A stretch of DNA of 64,000 nt from Thermomonas sp. (lineage in GTDB: Bacteria; Pseudomonadota; Gammaproteobacteria; Xanthomonadales; Xanthomonadaceae): contig NZ_JAMLIW010000004.1 of assembly GCF_023953935.1 (NCBI RefSeq), forward strand, positions 186,001 to 250,000, given 5' to 3'. This document shows positions 27,115 through 35,651 of the stretch, in pieces. The position numbers and the translations under genes are program-made. Below the pieces are notes generated by a model. It worked only from the letters and a program-made list of their open reading frames with translations, was not told the DNA's origin and searched no databases. Each line of letters opens with the position of its first letter. Position 1 is the first letter of the stretch.

Positions 27115-27888
27115 TCACATGTGCTTGAACAGGGTCATGAAGGGTTGGCTGACGGTTAGGGTCTCGGGCCGTTGCTTGAGCCGCACCGTGCCGCGGCCGG
27201 TGTCGTCGCGGGTGATGCCGGCAATGGCCTTGAGATTGACGATCGTGGAGCGATGGATCTGTTTGAAGATGTTGCCGTCCAGTCGGGGCAGCAATTCGCG
27301 CAGGGAGGTGCGCAGCAGGGACTCGCCTTCGGCGGTGACCACGGTGGTGTATTTCTGGTCAGCGCGGAAATAGGCGACGTCGTCGATCAGGATCAGGCGG
27401 GTTTCGCGGCCGGCGCTGGCGGTCAACCAGGTCAGCGGTTCCGTCGCCTCGGCCGGCTTCGACAGCGCGCCCAGCTTGTCCAGCAGCGCAGCCAATGCCG
27501 CCGCGTCGGGCAAGCTGTCCTGCGCTTGCAGGCGGGCGACGGTGGCGTCCAGCCGTTCCGGTTTGACCGGCTTGAGCAGGTAATCAATCGCGCCGCGGTC
27601 GAAGGCATCGATGGCGTACTGGTCGTAGGCGGTGACGAAGACGATGCGCGTGCGCGGGCTGGCTTCGGCGGCGGCGGCGGCAACTTCCAGGCCGGTCAGG
27701 CCGGGCATGCGGATGTCGAGGAAGGCGACGTCGGGCTGGTGTTCGGCCAGTGCGTCGATCGCGCTGGCACCGTCTTCGCATTCGGCGAGGATGCGCAGGG
27801 CCGGCCAGGCGCGCGCCAGTTCGCTCACCAGCGCTTGGCGCAGCAAGGCTTCGTCTTCGGCCACGATGCAGCTGGGGGCGTCATGCAT
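27115..27888 (-). CDS. LytTR-family response regulator
   Basis: A 257-residue two-component response regulator. The start at 27888 removes a Pro-rich extension that lies over the kinase gene. The receiver domain (about 5-120) has its acidic pocket in VAEDEALL (Glu11, Asp12), phosphoacceptor Asp58 in AFLDIRMPGLTG, the Thr in VFVTAYDQ and the Lys in YLLKPVKPERL. The DNA-binding LytTR domain (about 150-255) is recognised by RETRLILIDDVAYFRADQKYT, LREL and IHRSTIVNLKAI. The start overlaps the end of the kinase gene by eight bases. It is of the AlgR/LytR type that controls extracellular polysaccharide, virulence or autolysis genes in relatives; targets here are unknown. Confidence 0.93.
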   Translation of the reverse strand: MHDAPSCIVAEDEALLRQALVSELARAWPALRILAECEDGASAIDALAEHQPDVAFLDIRMPGLTGLEVAAAAAEASPRTRIVFVTAYDQYAIDAFDRGAIDYLLKPVKPERLDATVARLQAQDSLPDAAALAALLDKLGALSKPAEATEPLTWLTASAGRETRLILIDDVAYFRADQKYTTVVTAEGESLLRTSLRELLPRLDGNIFKQIHRSTIVNLKAIAGITRDDTGRGTVRLKQRPETLTVSQPFMTLFKHM

Positions 27889-29128
27889 GGGAGGCTGCTC
27901 CGGAAGCGGGAACCGTGAGGGTGGCGGCAACGCCGCGCGGGAAATTGGCGGCGACCGACAGATTGGCCGCGCCGTTGTAGCGCAGGCGCAGGCGTTCGCG
28001 CACGTTCTTCAGGCCGATCCCGGTGCCACTGGTCTTGCTGTTGAAACCATCGCCATCGTCGGCCACCGTCACCGCCACCCCGGCATCGTCGCGGCGGGCG
28101 CGCAGCCACACCGTACCGCCGCCGGTGCGCGGTTCCAGGCCGTGCTTGATCGCATTCTCCACCAGGGTTTGCAGCATCATCGCCGGCAGCGGCGTCGCGC
28201 GCAGCTCGTCGGGGATGTCGGTCTGCACATTGAGGCGCTCGCCCATGCGGATCTTCAGGATTTCGAGGTAGGCCAGCGCGCGCTCCAACTCGGTGCCGAG
28301 GGTGGACATCTCGTCCTCGGCATTGGGCAGCGAGCGGCGCAGGTACTGGATCAGATGGCCGAGCATGGCCTCGGCGCGGGCCGGATCGCTGCGGGTCAGC
28401 AGTTGCGCGCTGGCGAGGGTGTTGTAGAGGAAGTGCGGCTCGACCTGCGCGTGCAGCAGGTGCAGCCTGGCCTCGCTGAGTTCCTTCTCGGTGGCGGTCT
28501 GCGTGGCGCTGGCCTGTTCGCTGCGGCGGCGCTCGCCGATGCGGCGGGTGATGGCGCGCGAGATGGCTTCGGCGTTCTCGTAATTGATGCCGTCATCGAC
28601 CAGGAACCAGTCGCGCCAGGCCGGGCTTTCCGGTTCGCAGATCAGGGTCACGCGGCCACTGTCGCCAGCGGGCAGCACGGTGGCCTGCAACTGGTTGTGC
28701 TCCGGCGCGAACCACAGCAACGGGTTCCAGCGCCGCAGCGGCGGCTCGCCGTACAGCTGCGGGCGCGCCACCTTGGCGCGCACTTGCAGGCTGTCGCGGG
28801 CGCTGCGCACGTCCGACACGCCCGGCAGTTCGCGGATCGCGGCATCGACCAGATCGAAGGCCTCACCGGCTTCCAGCGGGATTTCGATCAGCCGCTTCTG
28901 GCGGTTGTCGAGCGTCTCGTTGTCGATCCGGCCGGCTACCAACTTGACGCGATGCAGATGCGAGAACGCGCCGGCGATCACCAGGCCCATGGTGCCGAAG
29001 CCGAACAGCACCGCCGGCAGTTCGAAATTGCCGATCAGCGGCAGGCTGGAATACATGCCAACGACCAGCGAGACCGCCAAGCCCCAGGTGATGGTGATGC
29101 GCAGGAGGAAGAACAGGCGCTTGAACAT
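27881..29128 (-). CDS. LytS-like sensor histidine kinase
   Basis: A 415-residue kinase that pairs with the LytTR regulator encoded downstream (eight-base overlap). The start at 29128 gives MFKRLFFLLRITITWGLAVS, the first of two membrane segments (about 10-30 and 35-58). A cytoplasmic region of about 150 residues without a recognised domain follows. The His-kinase phosphoacceptor motif of the LytS/YehU type is LHAQVEPHFLYNTLASAQLL, with His232 as phosphosite. The ATPase domain has NAIKHGLEP, ADDGDGF and GIGLKNVRERL. It is one of few regulators in the window, and the operon ends with a Cys-rich lipoprotein. Confidence 0.92.
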   Translation of the reverse strand: MFKRLFFLLRITITWGLAVSLVVGMYSSLPLIGNFELPAVLFGFGTMGLVIAGAFSHLHRVKLVAGRIDNETLDNRQKRLIEIPLEAGEAFDLVDAAIRELPGVSDVRSARDSLQVRAKVARPQLYGEPPLRRWNPLLWFAPEHNQLQATVLPAGDSGRVTLICEPESPAWRDWFLVDDGINYENAEAISRAITRRIGERRRSEQASATQTATEKELSEARLHLLHAQVEPHFLYNTLASAQLLTRSDPARAEAMLGHLIQYLRRSLPNAEDEMSTLGTELERALAYLEILKIRMGERLNVQTDIPDELRATPLPAMMLQTLVENAIKHGLEPRTGGGTVWLRARRDDAGVAVTVADDGDGFNSKTSGTGIGLKNVRERLRLRYNGAANLSVAANFPRGVAATLTVPASGAASHA

Positions 29129-29264
29129 GCGGGCAGTGTCGCTGGGAAGATGGTTGCGAGCATAGTCATGCTGGCGCAGGGTGAAAGGGGATTGCGACGG
29201 AACCGGCGCCGGCGGCGACGAAGGCGGCCCGGCCGGGGGTAGACTGCGGCGGAGGGGACGACGC

Positions 29265-30371
29265 ATGGGCCAGGGTGCGGCAGACAAGCAGGCCGGAGAG
29301 AGCGCTCCCGTCCCGTGGGAAGGACGGGACGCGATCACGCGCAGCGCCGTCCTCAATCGCATCCTCGTGCGTATCGCCCGCGAGGCCTTGCAGGGCGACA
29401 ACCTCGACGCGCTGATGCGCGGGATCTGCGAATGCCTGGTGGCCGAGCTGCCGGTGGCGATCGCCAGCGTGATCCTGCTGGATGACGCCGGTACCCACTT
29501 CGTCAACGAGGTCTATGCCGGCGAGTTCACCCTGTCGCCGCTGCCTTCGGAGGGCGCCTGGCCGGTGTCGCGCGGCTGTGCCGGCCGCTGCGCGCGCACT
29601 GGTGCTGTTCAGTTGATCGATGATGTCGATCGTGATCCTGATTACGTGGCGGGGAATGCCGAGGTGCGCAGCGAATATCTGGTGCCGATCCGCCATCGCC
29701 AGCGCATGCACGGCGTGCTCAACCTCGAATCGACCCAGCATGATTTCTTCGACGCCGAGGTCTGCCGGGTGTTCGATGCCGTCGCCGATCTGGTGGCCGG
29801 GGCGATCCACTTCGCGCGCCTGGCCGATGCCTTGCAGGTCGCCAACGGCAAGCTGGAGCAGTTGTCGATGATCGATGGATTGACTGGCATTGCCAATCGC
29901 CGCCACTTCGACGCGGAGTTGCAGCGGCAATGGCAGCAGCTGGGGAAAGCACGACAGCCGCTGGCCTTGCTGATGATCGACGTCGATGCGTTCAAGGCCC
30001 TGAACGATGCCTGCGGCCATTTGTACGGCGATGAATGCCTGCGCGAGTTGGCCAGCCTCTGCCAACGGCATGCCGAAGCCCGCGGCTTGGCGGCCCGTTT
30101 CGGCGGTGAGGAATTGGTGCTGCTGCTGCCGGGGAAAGGTGTGCAGGCGGCGCTTGCTTCTGCGGAAGGCTTGCGGGCTGCCGTCGAACAATTGGCGCGT
30201 CCGCACCCCGCATCTCCGGTCGGGCCGCACCTGACCGTCAGCGTTGGCGTTGCCAGCCGGATTCCGGATCCGATGCAGGCGCCGGAGCAGCTGTTGGCCG
30301 AAGCCGACCGCGCCTTGTATGTTGCCAAGGCGCAGGGTCGCAATCAGGTTCGACTTCTGCGCGGAGCGTGA
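29265..30371 (+). CDS. GAF-GGDEF diguanylate cyclase
   Basis: A 368-residue soluble protein predicted to make cyclic di-GMP. ATG 29265 follows GGAGGGGACG. The N-terminal GAF domain spans about 40-195 (NRILVRIAREALQGDNL, then RHRQRMHGVLNLES). The GGDEF domain (about 205-365) is complete in outline: SMIDGLTGIANRRHFDAEL, LMIDVDAFKALND, HLYGDECL. The active motif is GGEEL (residues 280-284) rather than GGDEF/GGEEF, and there is no RxxD inhibitory site five residues before it. Activity is therefore plausible but unproven, without product inhibition. It is divergent from the histidine kinase gene, with 136 bases between starts. Confidence 0.88.
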   Translation: MGQGAADKQAGESAPVPWEGRDAITRSAVLNRILVRIAREALQGDNLDALMRGICECLVAELPVAIASVILLDDAGTHFVNEVYAGEFTLSPLPSEGAWPVSRGCAGRCARTGAVQLIDDVDRDPDYVAGNAEVRSEYLVPIRHRQRMHGVLNLESTQHDFFDAEVCRVFDAVADLVAGAIHFARLADALQVANGKLEQLSMIDGLTGIANRRHFDAELQRQWQQLGKARQPLALLMIDVDAFKALNDACGHLYGDECLRELASLCQRHAEARGLAARFGGEELVLLLPGKGVQAALASAEGLRAAVEQLARPHPASPVGPHLTVSVGVASRIPDPMQAPEQLLAEADRALYVAKAQGRNQVRLLRGA

Positions 30372-30457
30372 GTTCGGTTCACGCTCGTGAGGACCATCTC
30401 GAACAAGTTCCGCGACAGGCGGCGGCTGCGGGTTGGCGTTCGGGCCAGCAAGACAAC

Positions 30458-30479
30458 GAAGCCGCCCGCATGCGGCTTC
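30458..30479. terminator. hairpin between convergent genes
   Basis: GAAGCCGC and GCGGCTTC pair around CCGCAT between the 3' ends of the GGDEF gene and the DUF3016 gene. There is no strong T-run on either side, so it is a weak terminator candidate. Confidence 0.5.
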
Positions 30480-30501
30480 ATCCATACGGCAAACGGCGGG
30501 T

Positions 30502-31062
30502 TCAACGTGCCGCGACGGTCTCCGGGAATTCCCGACGCAGCCAGCTGTCGATCATGCGCTTTTCGTAGCGCAGCGGGTCACCGTTGTTGAGCGTGCCGGA
30601 GCCGACCAGGAAAGCCGGGTCGGTGATCCTGCGTTCGCCTTCGGCCACCACGCTCCCGCTGGCATCCAGCTCGCGGAATTTCACCACCATGAATGGCGCA
30701 TAGTTGCTGCGGATCACCCGCGTGTCCTGACTGGACAGTCCGCGCCAAGGTTCGTAGCGGCCGGCGCGCTGGATGTCGAGGATGGTCAGTTCGAGGCGGT
30801 TGCCGGGCGCGATCCGCTGGTCGGCACGCTTGCGCAGGTAGGTTGCCAGCTGGACCAGCCAATCGCCGCGTGCGGCGGCGTTGCGATTGCCGCTGGAAGT
30901 AATCTCGCTGAATTTGGCCGGATCCGACCAGGCGACCGAGACCGGGCCGGAGACCGGCAAGGCGCGCGGAGCATCTTTGGCGAGCATGTCGCCGCCGGCG
31001 GCGAACGCCGCGCCGGAAGCGAGGGTCAGAGCGAGGAACAGGGAAGCGATGCGCGGGGACAT
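30502..31062 (-). CDS. DUF3016 family exported protein
   Basis: A 186-residue periplasmic protein. The start at 31062 gives a clear signal peptide, SLFLALTLASGAAFA. The mature part follows the DUF3016 pattern: VSVAWSDPAKFSEI near the beginning, LATYLRKRADQRIAPGNRLELTILDIQRAGRYEPW in the middle, and DPLRYEKRMIDSWLRREF at the end. The family has no established function. It is followed at a distance of 71 bases upstream by the DUF3297 gene on the same strand. No lipobox or membrane helix other than the signal is present. Confidence 0.82.
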   Translation of the reverse strand: MSPRIASLFLALTLASGAAFAAGGDMLAKDAPRALPVSGPVSVAWSDPAKFSEITSSGNRNAAARGDWLVQLATYLRKRADQRIAPGNRLELTILDIQRAGRYEPWRGLSSQDTRVIRSNYAPFMVVKFRELDASGSVVAEGERRITDPAFLVGSGTLNNGDPLRYEKRMIDSWLRREFPETVAAR

Positions 31063-31133
31063 GGGTGTGCTCTGTCCAGAACTGCGGCCAGTCTGCCGCA
31101 GCATCACGCGCTGCATGCTGAACGCCGCGCGGC

Positions 31134-31409
31134 TCAGTCAGCTGCGGTTTCGTCTTCCCCGGCTTCGTCCTTGAACCAGGCCTCGACCTTGCCCTTCACC
31201 TTCAGCGTCATCGGCATGCCGTGGCGGTCCAGCGAACGCCCGGCTTGCACCCGGATCCAGCCTTCGCTGATGCAGTATTCCTCGACATTGGTGCGTTCGC
31301 TGCCGTTGAAGCGGATGCCGATGCCGCGCTCCAGCAGGGCTTCGTCGTGGAACTTGCTGCGCGGATCGTTGGAAAGGCGGTCGGGCGGGGTGGCGTGGCT
31401 GTCGGTCAT
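31134..31409 (-). CDS. DUF3297 family protein
   Basis: A 91-residue cytoplasmic protein. The start at 31409 gives MTDSHATPPDRLSNDPRSKF, the usual family opening. The conserved core LLERGIGIRFNGSERTNVEE, YCISEGWIRV and GMPMTLKVKGKVEAWF is intact, and the acidic tail (DEAGEDETAAD) is variable. The family occurs widely in proteobacteria without known function. It is divergent from rsmC, with 64 bases between starts. In the 5' direction there is no ribosome site of note. Confidence 0.85.
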   Translation of the reverse strand: MTDSHATPPDRLSNDPRSKFHDEALLERGIGIRFNGSERTNVEEYCISEGWIRVQAGRSLDRHGMPMTLKVKGKVEAWFKDEAGEDETAAD

Positions 31410-31473
31410 CGGAGCGTGCTGACGTGGGAACAAGGTTGACAGGATACCCGCTTGTGCCGACTAGACTGTGCCG

Positions 31474-32514
31474 ATGCCTACGCCCACGCACGATCCCGTC
31501 CTTGCCGCCCTGCTGCATCCCTTCGCCAACGGCCTGTTGCCGTGGTCGTCGCAGGCCTTGCTCCTGCGCGCGCGCGCCGGGGTGGCCGGGCATGGGCGCG
31601 GCTTCGTCGCCAGCCAGCCGTTCCGGCCCGAGGCGGAGAGTTTGCAGCGGGCGGGAATCGAACTGCTCGATGAGGATGCCTTGCCGGAGGCTACCTTCCC
31701 GTTGGTGCTGGTGTTGCCGCCGCGTCAGCGCGAGGAGGCGCGGGCGCTGCTGGCCAAGGCCTGCGCGGCGGTCGCGCCGGGTGGTCGCGTCGTCGCTGCC
31801 GTCGCCAATGACGAAGGGGCGAAGTCGCGCGAGGCCGATCTGGAACAGCTGGTCGGCAGCGTCGCCACGCTGGGCAAGCACCATTGCCGAGTCTTCTGGA
31901 CGTCGTCTGACAGTACGTTCAATGCGGCGCTGTTGGAACAATGGCGATTGCTGGATGCGCCGCGCAAGATCCTGACGCAAGACGTGCCGGGCGGAGGTTT
32001 CCTCAGTCGCCCCGGCATCTTCGCCTGGGATCGCATCGATCCGGCCTCCGCCTTGCTCGCGGCCGCCTTGCCGGACACGCTGCGCGGCCGTGTCGCCGAT
32101 TTCGGCGCGGGCTGGGGCTATCTGTCCTTGCAGGTGCTGGCGCGTTGCCCGCAGGTGCAGTCGCTGGATATGTACGAAGCCGATGCGCGGGCATTGGCGC
32201 TGGCGCAGCGCAATCTCGCCACCGCCAGGGTGCCGGTGCATGCGCATTGGCAGGACGTCGCCGCCGGCGTCGATGCGCGTTTCGATACCATCGTCTGCAA
32301 TCCGCCCTTCCATGCTCTGGGTCGCGGCGAACGGCCGGACATCGGTCGCGCCTTCATCGCCGCCGCCGCCGCGGCACTGAATCCCGGCGGCAGCCTGTGG
32401 CTGGTCGCCAATCGACATCTGCCCTACGAAGAGGCGTTGGCGAACGGGTTTGCCAGCGTGCGGGCCGTGCAGCAGCAGGGTGGCTTCAAGATCGTGCAGG
32501 CGCTGAAGGCATGA
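31474..32514 (+). CDS. rsmC: 16S rRNA (guanine1207-N2)-methyltransferase
   Basis: A 346-residue enzyme that methylates guanine 1207 of 16S rRNA in the 30S subunit with S-adenosylmethionine. Both ATG 31474 and GTG 31468 are possible starts. The N-terminal half is the degenerate methyltransferase copy typical of RsmC (about 1-165, LVLVLPPRQREEARALL). The C-terminal half is the active one: VADFGAGWGYLSLQVL (SAM site, about 210), DMYEADARALALAQRN, and the catalytic NPPFHALGRGERPDIG. The stop overlaps the ATG of the following pseudouridine synthase gene (ATGA), giving an rRNA-modification operon. Confidence 0.92.
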   Translation: MPTPTHDPVLAALLHPFANGLLPWSSQALLLRARAGVAGHGRGFVASQPFRPEAESLQRAGIELLDEDALPEATFPLVLVLPPRQREEARALLAKACAAVAPGGRVVAAVANDEGAKSREADLEQLVGSVATLGKHHCRVFWTSSDSTFNAALLEQWRLLDAPRKILTQDVPGGGFLSRPGIFAWDRIDPASALLAAALPDTLRGRVADFGAGWGYLSLQVLARCPQVQSLDMYEADARALALAQRNLATARVPVHAHWQDVAAGVDARFDTIVCNPPFHALGRGERPDIGRAFIAAAAAALNPGGSLWLVANRHLPYEEALANGFASVRAVQQQGGFKIVQALKA

Positions 32515-33230
32515 GGCTGGTCAAGCACATCGCCAATCTCGGCTACGGCAGCCGCAAGCAGGTGCAATGGCTGTTTCGCGAAGGCCGCATCACCGACGCC
32601 GCCGGCGAGGTGCTGTATGCCGACGACAAAGCCGAGCACGCCGACATCCGCATCGATGGCGAGCCGCTGGATCCGCCGCCCGGACTGCTGCTGATGCTGC
32701 ACAAGCCCACCGGCTACACCTGTTCGACCAAGGACCAGGGGCGCGTGGTGTTCGACTTGTTGCCGCCGCGCTACCGCCTGCGGGAGCCGCAGCTGTCGAC
32801 GGTGGGACGCCTGGACCGCGACACCTCCGGCCTGTTGCTGCTGACCGATGACGGCCAGTTGCTGCACAGGATCATCGCGCCGAAGTCGAAGCTGCCGAAG
32901 GTCTACCTGGCCACGCTGGCGCAGAACCTGCGCGGCGATGAGGCGGCCGTGTTCGCCAGCGGCACGCTGCTGCTGGATGGCGAAAAGACGCCGCTGCTGC
33001 CGGCGGAGCTTGAGGTGATGGCACCATGCCGCGCGCGTCTGACCTTGCACGAAGGCCGCTACCACCAGGTGCGGCGGATGTTCGCGGCGCTCGGCAACCA
33101 TGTGGCGGAGCTGCATCGGGAGCGGATCGGCGGGCTGGCGCTGGATGATCTGCCGCAAGGGCAGTGGCTCGCGCTGGACGCCGCGGCACGCGCAAGGCTG
33201 CTTGCGACGGACGCGGTGCTCAATCCCTGA
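32511..33230 (+). CDS. rsuA: RsuA-family 16S rRNA pseudouridine synthase
   Basis: A 239-residue pseudouridine synthase. The frame is open far upstream, but ATG 32511 is the real start: it overlaps the rsmC stop by four bases and gives an S4-like RNA-binding domain at the N-terminus (MRLVKHIANLGYGSRKQVQWLFREGRI). The catalytic domain has HKPTGYTCS, the active Asp in STVGRLDRDTSGLLLLTDDG, and the terminal HEGRYHQVRRMFAALGNHV motif of RsuA/RluB/RluE enzymes. Pairing with rsmC favours pseudouridine 516 of 16S rRNA, but substrate within the subfamily cannot be proven from sequence. Its 3' end overlaps that of the convergent yajQ by 11 bases. Confidence 0.88.
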   Translation: MRLVKHIANLGYGSRKQVQWLFREGRITDAAGEVLYADDKAEHADIRIDGEPLDPPPGLLLMLHKPTGYTCSTKDQGRVVFDLLPPRYRLREPQLSTVGRLDRDTSGLLLLTDDGQLLHRIIAPKSKLPKVYLATLAQNLRGDEAAVFASGTLLLDGEKTPLLPAELEVMAPCRARLTLHEGRYHQVRRMFAALGNHVAELHRERIGGLALDDLPQGQWLALDAAARARLLATDAVLNP

Positions 33231-33702
33231 AGTTGTCGAACTGCAACGGCAGTTCGAAGGTTTGCCCGCGCAGCAGCGCCATCACCGCTTGCAGGTCATC
33301 GCGTTTCTTGCCGGTGACGCGCAGCTTGTCGCCGTTGATCTGGGAATCCACCTTCAGCTTTGCGTCCTTGATCGCGGCCTGGATCTTCTTCGCCAGCTCG
33401 CGTTCGATGCCCTGCTTGACGGTGATCTTCTGGCGCGCACCGGCGAGGTTGGTCTCGATGTCGCCGAACTCCAGGCAGCGCACGTCGATTTTCCGTGCGA
33501 TCAGGCGCGCGCGCAGGATCTCGGTCATCTGCTGCAGCTGGAAATCGCTGGGCGCGGACTGGGTGATGAGGTTGTCCTCGCGCACGAACTTCGCGTCCAC
33601 GCCCTTGAAATCAAAGCGCGTGGTCAGCTCGCGGCTGGCCTGATCCACGGCATTGGTCAGCTCGTGGATATCCACTTCGGAAACGATGTCGAAGGAAGGC
33701 AT
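33220..33702 (-). CDS. yajQ: YajQ family cyclic di-GMP-binding protein
   Basis: A 160-residue cytoplasmic protein of complete length. Family marks are MPSFDIVSEVDIHELTNAVDQA, ELTTRFDFKGVDAKF, ITQSAPSDFQLQQMTEILRARL, KQGIERELAKKIQAAIKDAKLKV and VTGKKRDDLQAVMALLRG. In Xanthomonas the family member XC_3703 binds cyclic di-GMP and acts on transcription with a LysR-type partner. With two diguanylate cyclases encoded in this window, a local c-di-GMP link is attractive, though the genes are not in one operon. It is convergent with the pseudouridine synthase gene and has an 11-base tail overlap. Confidence 0.95.
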   Translation of the reverse strand: MPSFDIVSEVDIHELTNAVDQASRELTTRFDFKGVDAKFVREDNLITQSAPSDFQLQQMTEILRARLIARKIDVRCLEFGDIETNLAGARQKITVKQGIERELAKKIQAAIKDAKLKVDSQINGDKLRVTGKKRDDLQAVMALLRGQTFELPLQFDNFRD

Positions 33703-33807
33703 GGCGCAGCACCTGGAAAATTGGGTCGGTGCTCAGGATACCCGCGCCGGCCCTGCGGTTCCTGATCGGAAGGCAGTGGCGGGCGCGGAATCCCGGGTTC
33801 GAAATGG

Positions 33808-33840
33808 GCTTCGGGTCCGGTGTTTGGCCGGGCCCGAAGC
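33808..33840 (-). terminator. terminator of the endonuclease gene
   Basis: A 13-base stem (GCTTCGGGTCCGG with CCGGGCCCGAAGC, one G-T pair) around TGTTTGG lies 11 bases after the stop of the minus-strand endonuclease gene and is followed on that strand by CCCATTT. Confidence 0.65.
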
Positions 33841-33851
33841 ATGCGGAACGA

Positions 33852-35651
33852 TTACCTGCCTGGCCGACGCGGCGCGGCTCTGCCCGCTGCGCGAACGCTG
33901 CGCAGGGCCGGGGCGACCCCCTGCGGGCAGACGTTCTGGTAGATGCAGGCGATCCATTCCGGATGATCGACGAACGGATTGCGGTTGCCCTGATAGGTCT
34001 GCACGGCGTCATTGCGCATCCGCTCGTAGTCATCCACCGGGTCTTCCTGGCTCCACTGCAGCAGCACCGACAGCAGGCCCATGTAGGCCACCGAGGCGTT
34101 GCCGTTGGTGTTGACGATCAGCGAGGCGTTGTCGGTCAGCCGCAGGTCGGGTTCGGCGTAGCCGGTATCGGCATTGGTGCCGCCTTCGTAGCGGATGTCC
34201 ATGTACAGCACGGCGCGCGCCACGTTGCCCTTCATCCCCTTCCAGGTTTGCCAGATCGAATTGTTGGTCCAGTTGGAATTGCCCGGGAACACGCCGCTGC
34301 CGCCACCGCGGCCGTTGTGGGCGGCGGTCGGATACTCGACGCAGCTGGCGTTGCAGTTGCCGTACGGCTTGTTGCCGCGGGCGCTGTTGTAGCCGATGTC
34401 GGAGGCCATCAGCATGTGCAGGTCGGTGTAGGCGAAGTTGCTGGGGCCATCGACCGAGAAGCCGTAGGAGTTCGGCCAGGTGTGTTCGCGGTTGTAGTAA
34501 TTGTTGCCGCCGCCGGCCTTCGGATAGGCCGTGTTCTTGTAGACGTCGAGAATCCTGCTGGAATCGAGCGGGTCCTCGTCGGCAAAATCCAAGGCGTTCC
34601 AGGTGTCGGTGGTGCTGGCCGAATACGGGATCTTGGTGCTGTGGGCGATCAGGGCGTGCAGGCCGGAACGCAGCGATGCGGCGCTGGAGCTGTCGATGCC
34701 GTTGTAATACGTGCCACCGCTGCCACCACCCGTTCCGCCGCCACCGCCACCGCCGCTGGGCGCGGTGAAGCTGCCGGTCAGGCTGGTGCCGGAGAATGCG
34801 GCATAGGCGCGCAGCATGACGTACCAGGTGCCGGCCTGCGGCGTGGCAAAGCTGCAACTCTCGTTGTTGCCGGTCTTGTAGGGACGGCAGTCGTAGCTGC
34901 TGGTGGTCGGGGCGCTGCCGAAACGCACGTACAGGTCGGCATCACCGCTGCCGCCGCTGCTGGTGAAGTTCAGGTTGCTGGCGCCGGCGGGGACGGCCAG
35001 GGTCCAGGTCAGGCTCTTGCCGGTGGCCGCAGACAGGCCGGTGACCGGCACGCCGTTCTGCAGCACGTTGCCACCCCCGCCGCCGCCGCCACCGCTGCCG
35101 CCGCCGGTGGGCGTTTGCCCGCTGTTGCAGGCGCCGAAGGAACTGGCGCGCGACGCCTGCCAGGTGAAGTCCGCATAGCGGCTGCCGCTGCCGGCCAGCT
35201 GCAGCGAGGTGCCCGAGGCGGTGGACGAAGTTTCCGACTGCGGGATCGCGGTGCTGGCGTGGCCGCTGGCCGGACCATCGGTGGCGGTGAAGATGCCTTC
35301 ATAGCTCAACAGCTGGACCAAGGCGCCGCTGGCATCGACCAGGGCGAAGCCATCAGGCGCGCCGTTCTGGATCCCGGTCGCCGCCACTGCCACCGTGCCG
35401 TAACCGTTGCATTGGTTGGCGACGGTGCCGGACAGCGGCAGCGTTGCGTAGCGTTTGCCATCCGTGCCGTTGTAGAGCACGACGCTCCAGCCGGAAAGAT
35501 TGGTGCCCGCGGGCGCCATGACCTCGATCTTCTCGGAGGCATCACTGCCGGCGTTGTCGTAATGGAATTCGTTGATGAACACATCGGCACGCGCGGGACT
35601 GGCGGTGACCAGGCCGAGCACGGCAAGCAAGGAAAAACAGGCAAGACGCAT
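33852..35651 (-). CDS. secreted modular endonuclease I (lamin-tail, PPC and EndoI domains)
   Basis: A 599-residue secreted DNase. The signal peptide is about 1-22 (ends SPARA). A lamin-tail-like domain follows (about 23-165: DVFINEFHYDNAGSDASEKIEV, LVQLLSYEG). Then comes a poly-Gly linker and a PPC-type beta domain (about 195-300: SLTWTLAVPAGASNLNFTSSG, DADLYVRFGSAPTTSSYDC, AGTWYVMLRAY). A second poly-Gly linker leads to the endonuclease I domain (about 315-575), with YNREHTWPNSYGF (catalytic His), DLHMLMASD, GDMRAA-type replaced by ARAVLYMDIRYEGG, and NRNPFVDHPEWIACIY. The Arg-rich C-terminal tail after residue 580 is unusual. PPC domains are often removed on secretion. It probably degrades extracellular DNA. 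Confidence 0.92.
   Translation of the reverse strand: MRLACFSLLAVLGLVTASPARADVFINEFHYDNAGSDASEKIEVMAPAGTNLSGWSVVLYNGTDGKRYATLPLSGTVANQCNGYGTVAVAATGIQNGAPDGFALVDASGALVQLLSYEGIFTATDGPASGHASTAIPQSETSSTASGTSLQLAGSGSRYADFTWQASRASSFGACNSGQTPTGGGSGGGGGGGGNVLQNGVPVTGLSAATGKSLTWTLAVPAGASNLNFTSSGGSGDADLYVRFGSAPTTSSYDCRPYKTGNNESCSFATPQAGTWYVMLRAYAAFSGTSLTGSFTAPSGGGGGGGTGGGSGGTYYNGIDSSSAASLRSGLHALIAHSTKIPYSASTTDTWNALDFADEDPLDSSRILDVYKNTAYPKAGGGNNYYNREHTWPNSYGFSVDGPSNFAYTDLHMLMASDIGYNSARGNKPYGNCNASCVEYPTAAHNGRGGGSGVFPGNSNWTNNSIWQTWKGMKGNVARAVLYMDIRYEGGTNADTGYAEPDLRLTDNASLIVNTNGNASVAYMGLLSVLLQWSQEDPVDDYERMRNDAVQTYQGNRNPFVDHPEWIACIYQNVCPQGVAPALRSVRAAGRAAPRRPGR

Noticed and set aside
33220-33230. Possible misannotated end of yajQ or the pseudouridine synthase gene (11-base overlap)
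   Set aside because: Both proteins end at normal family positions, so a small convergent overlap is real.
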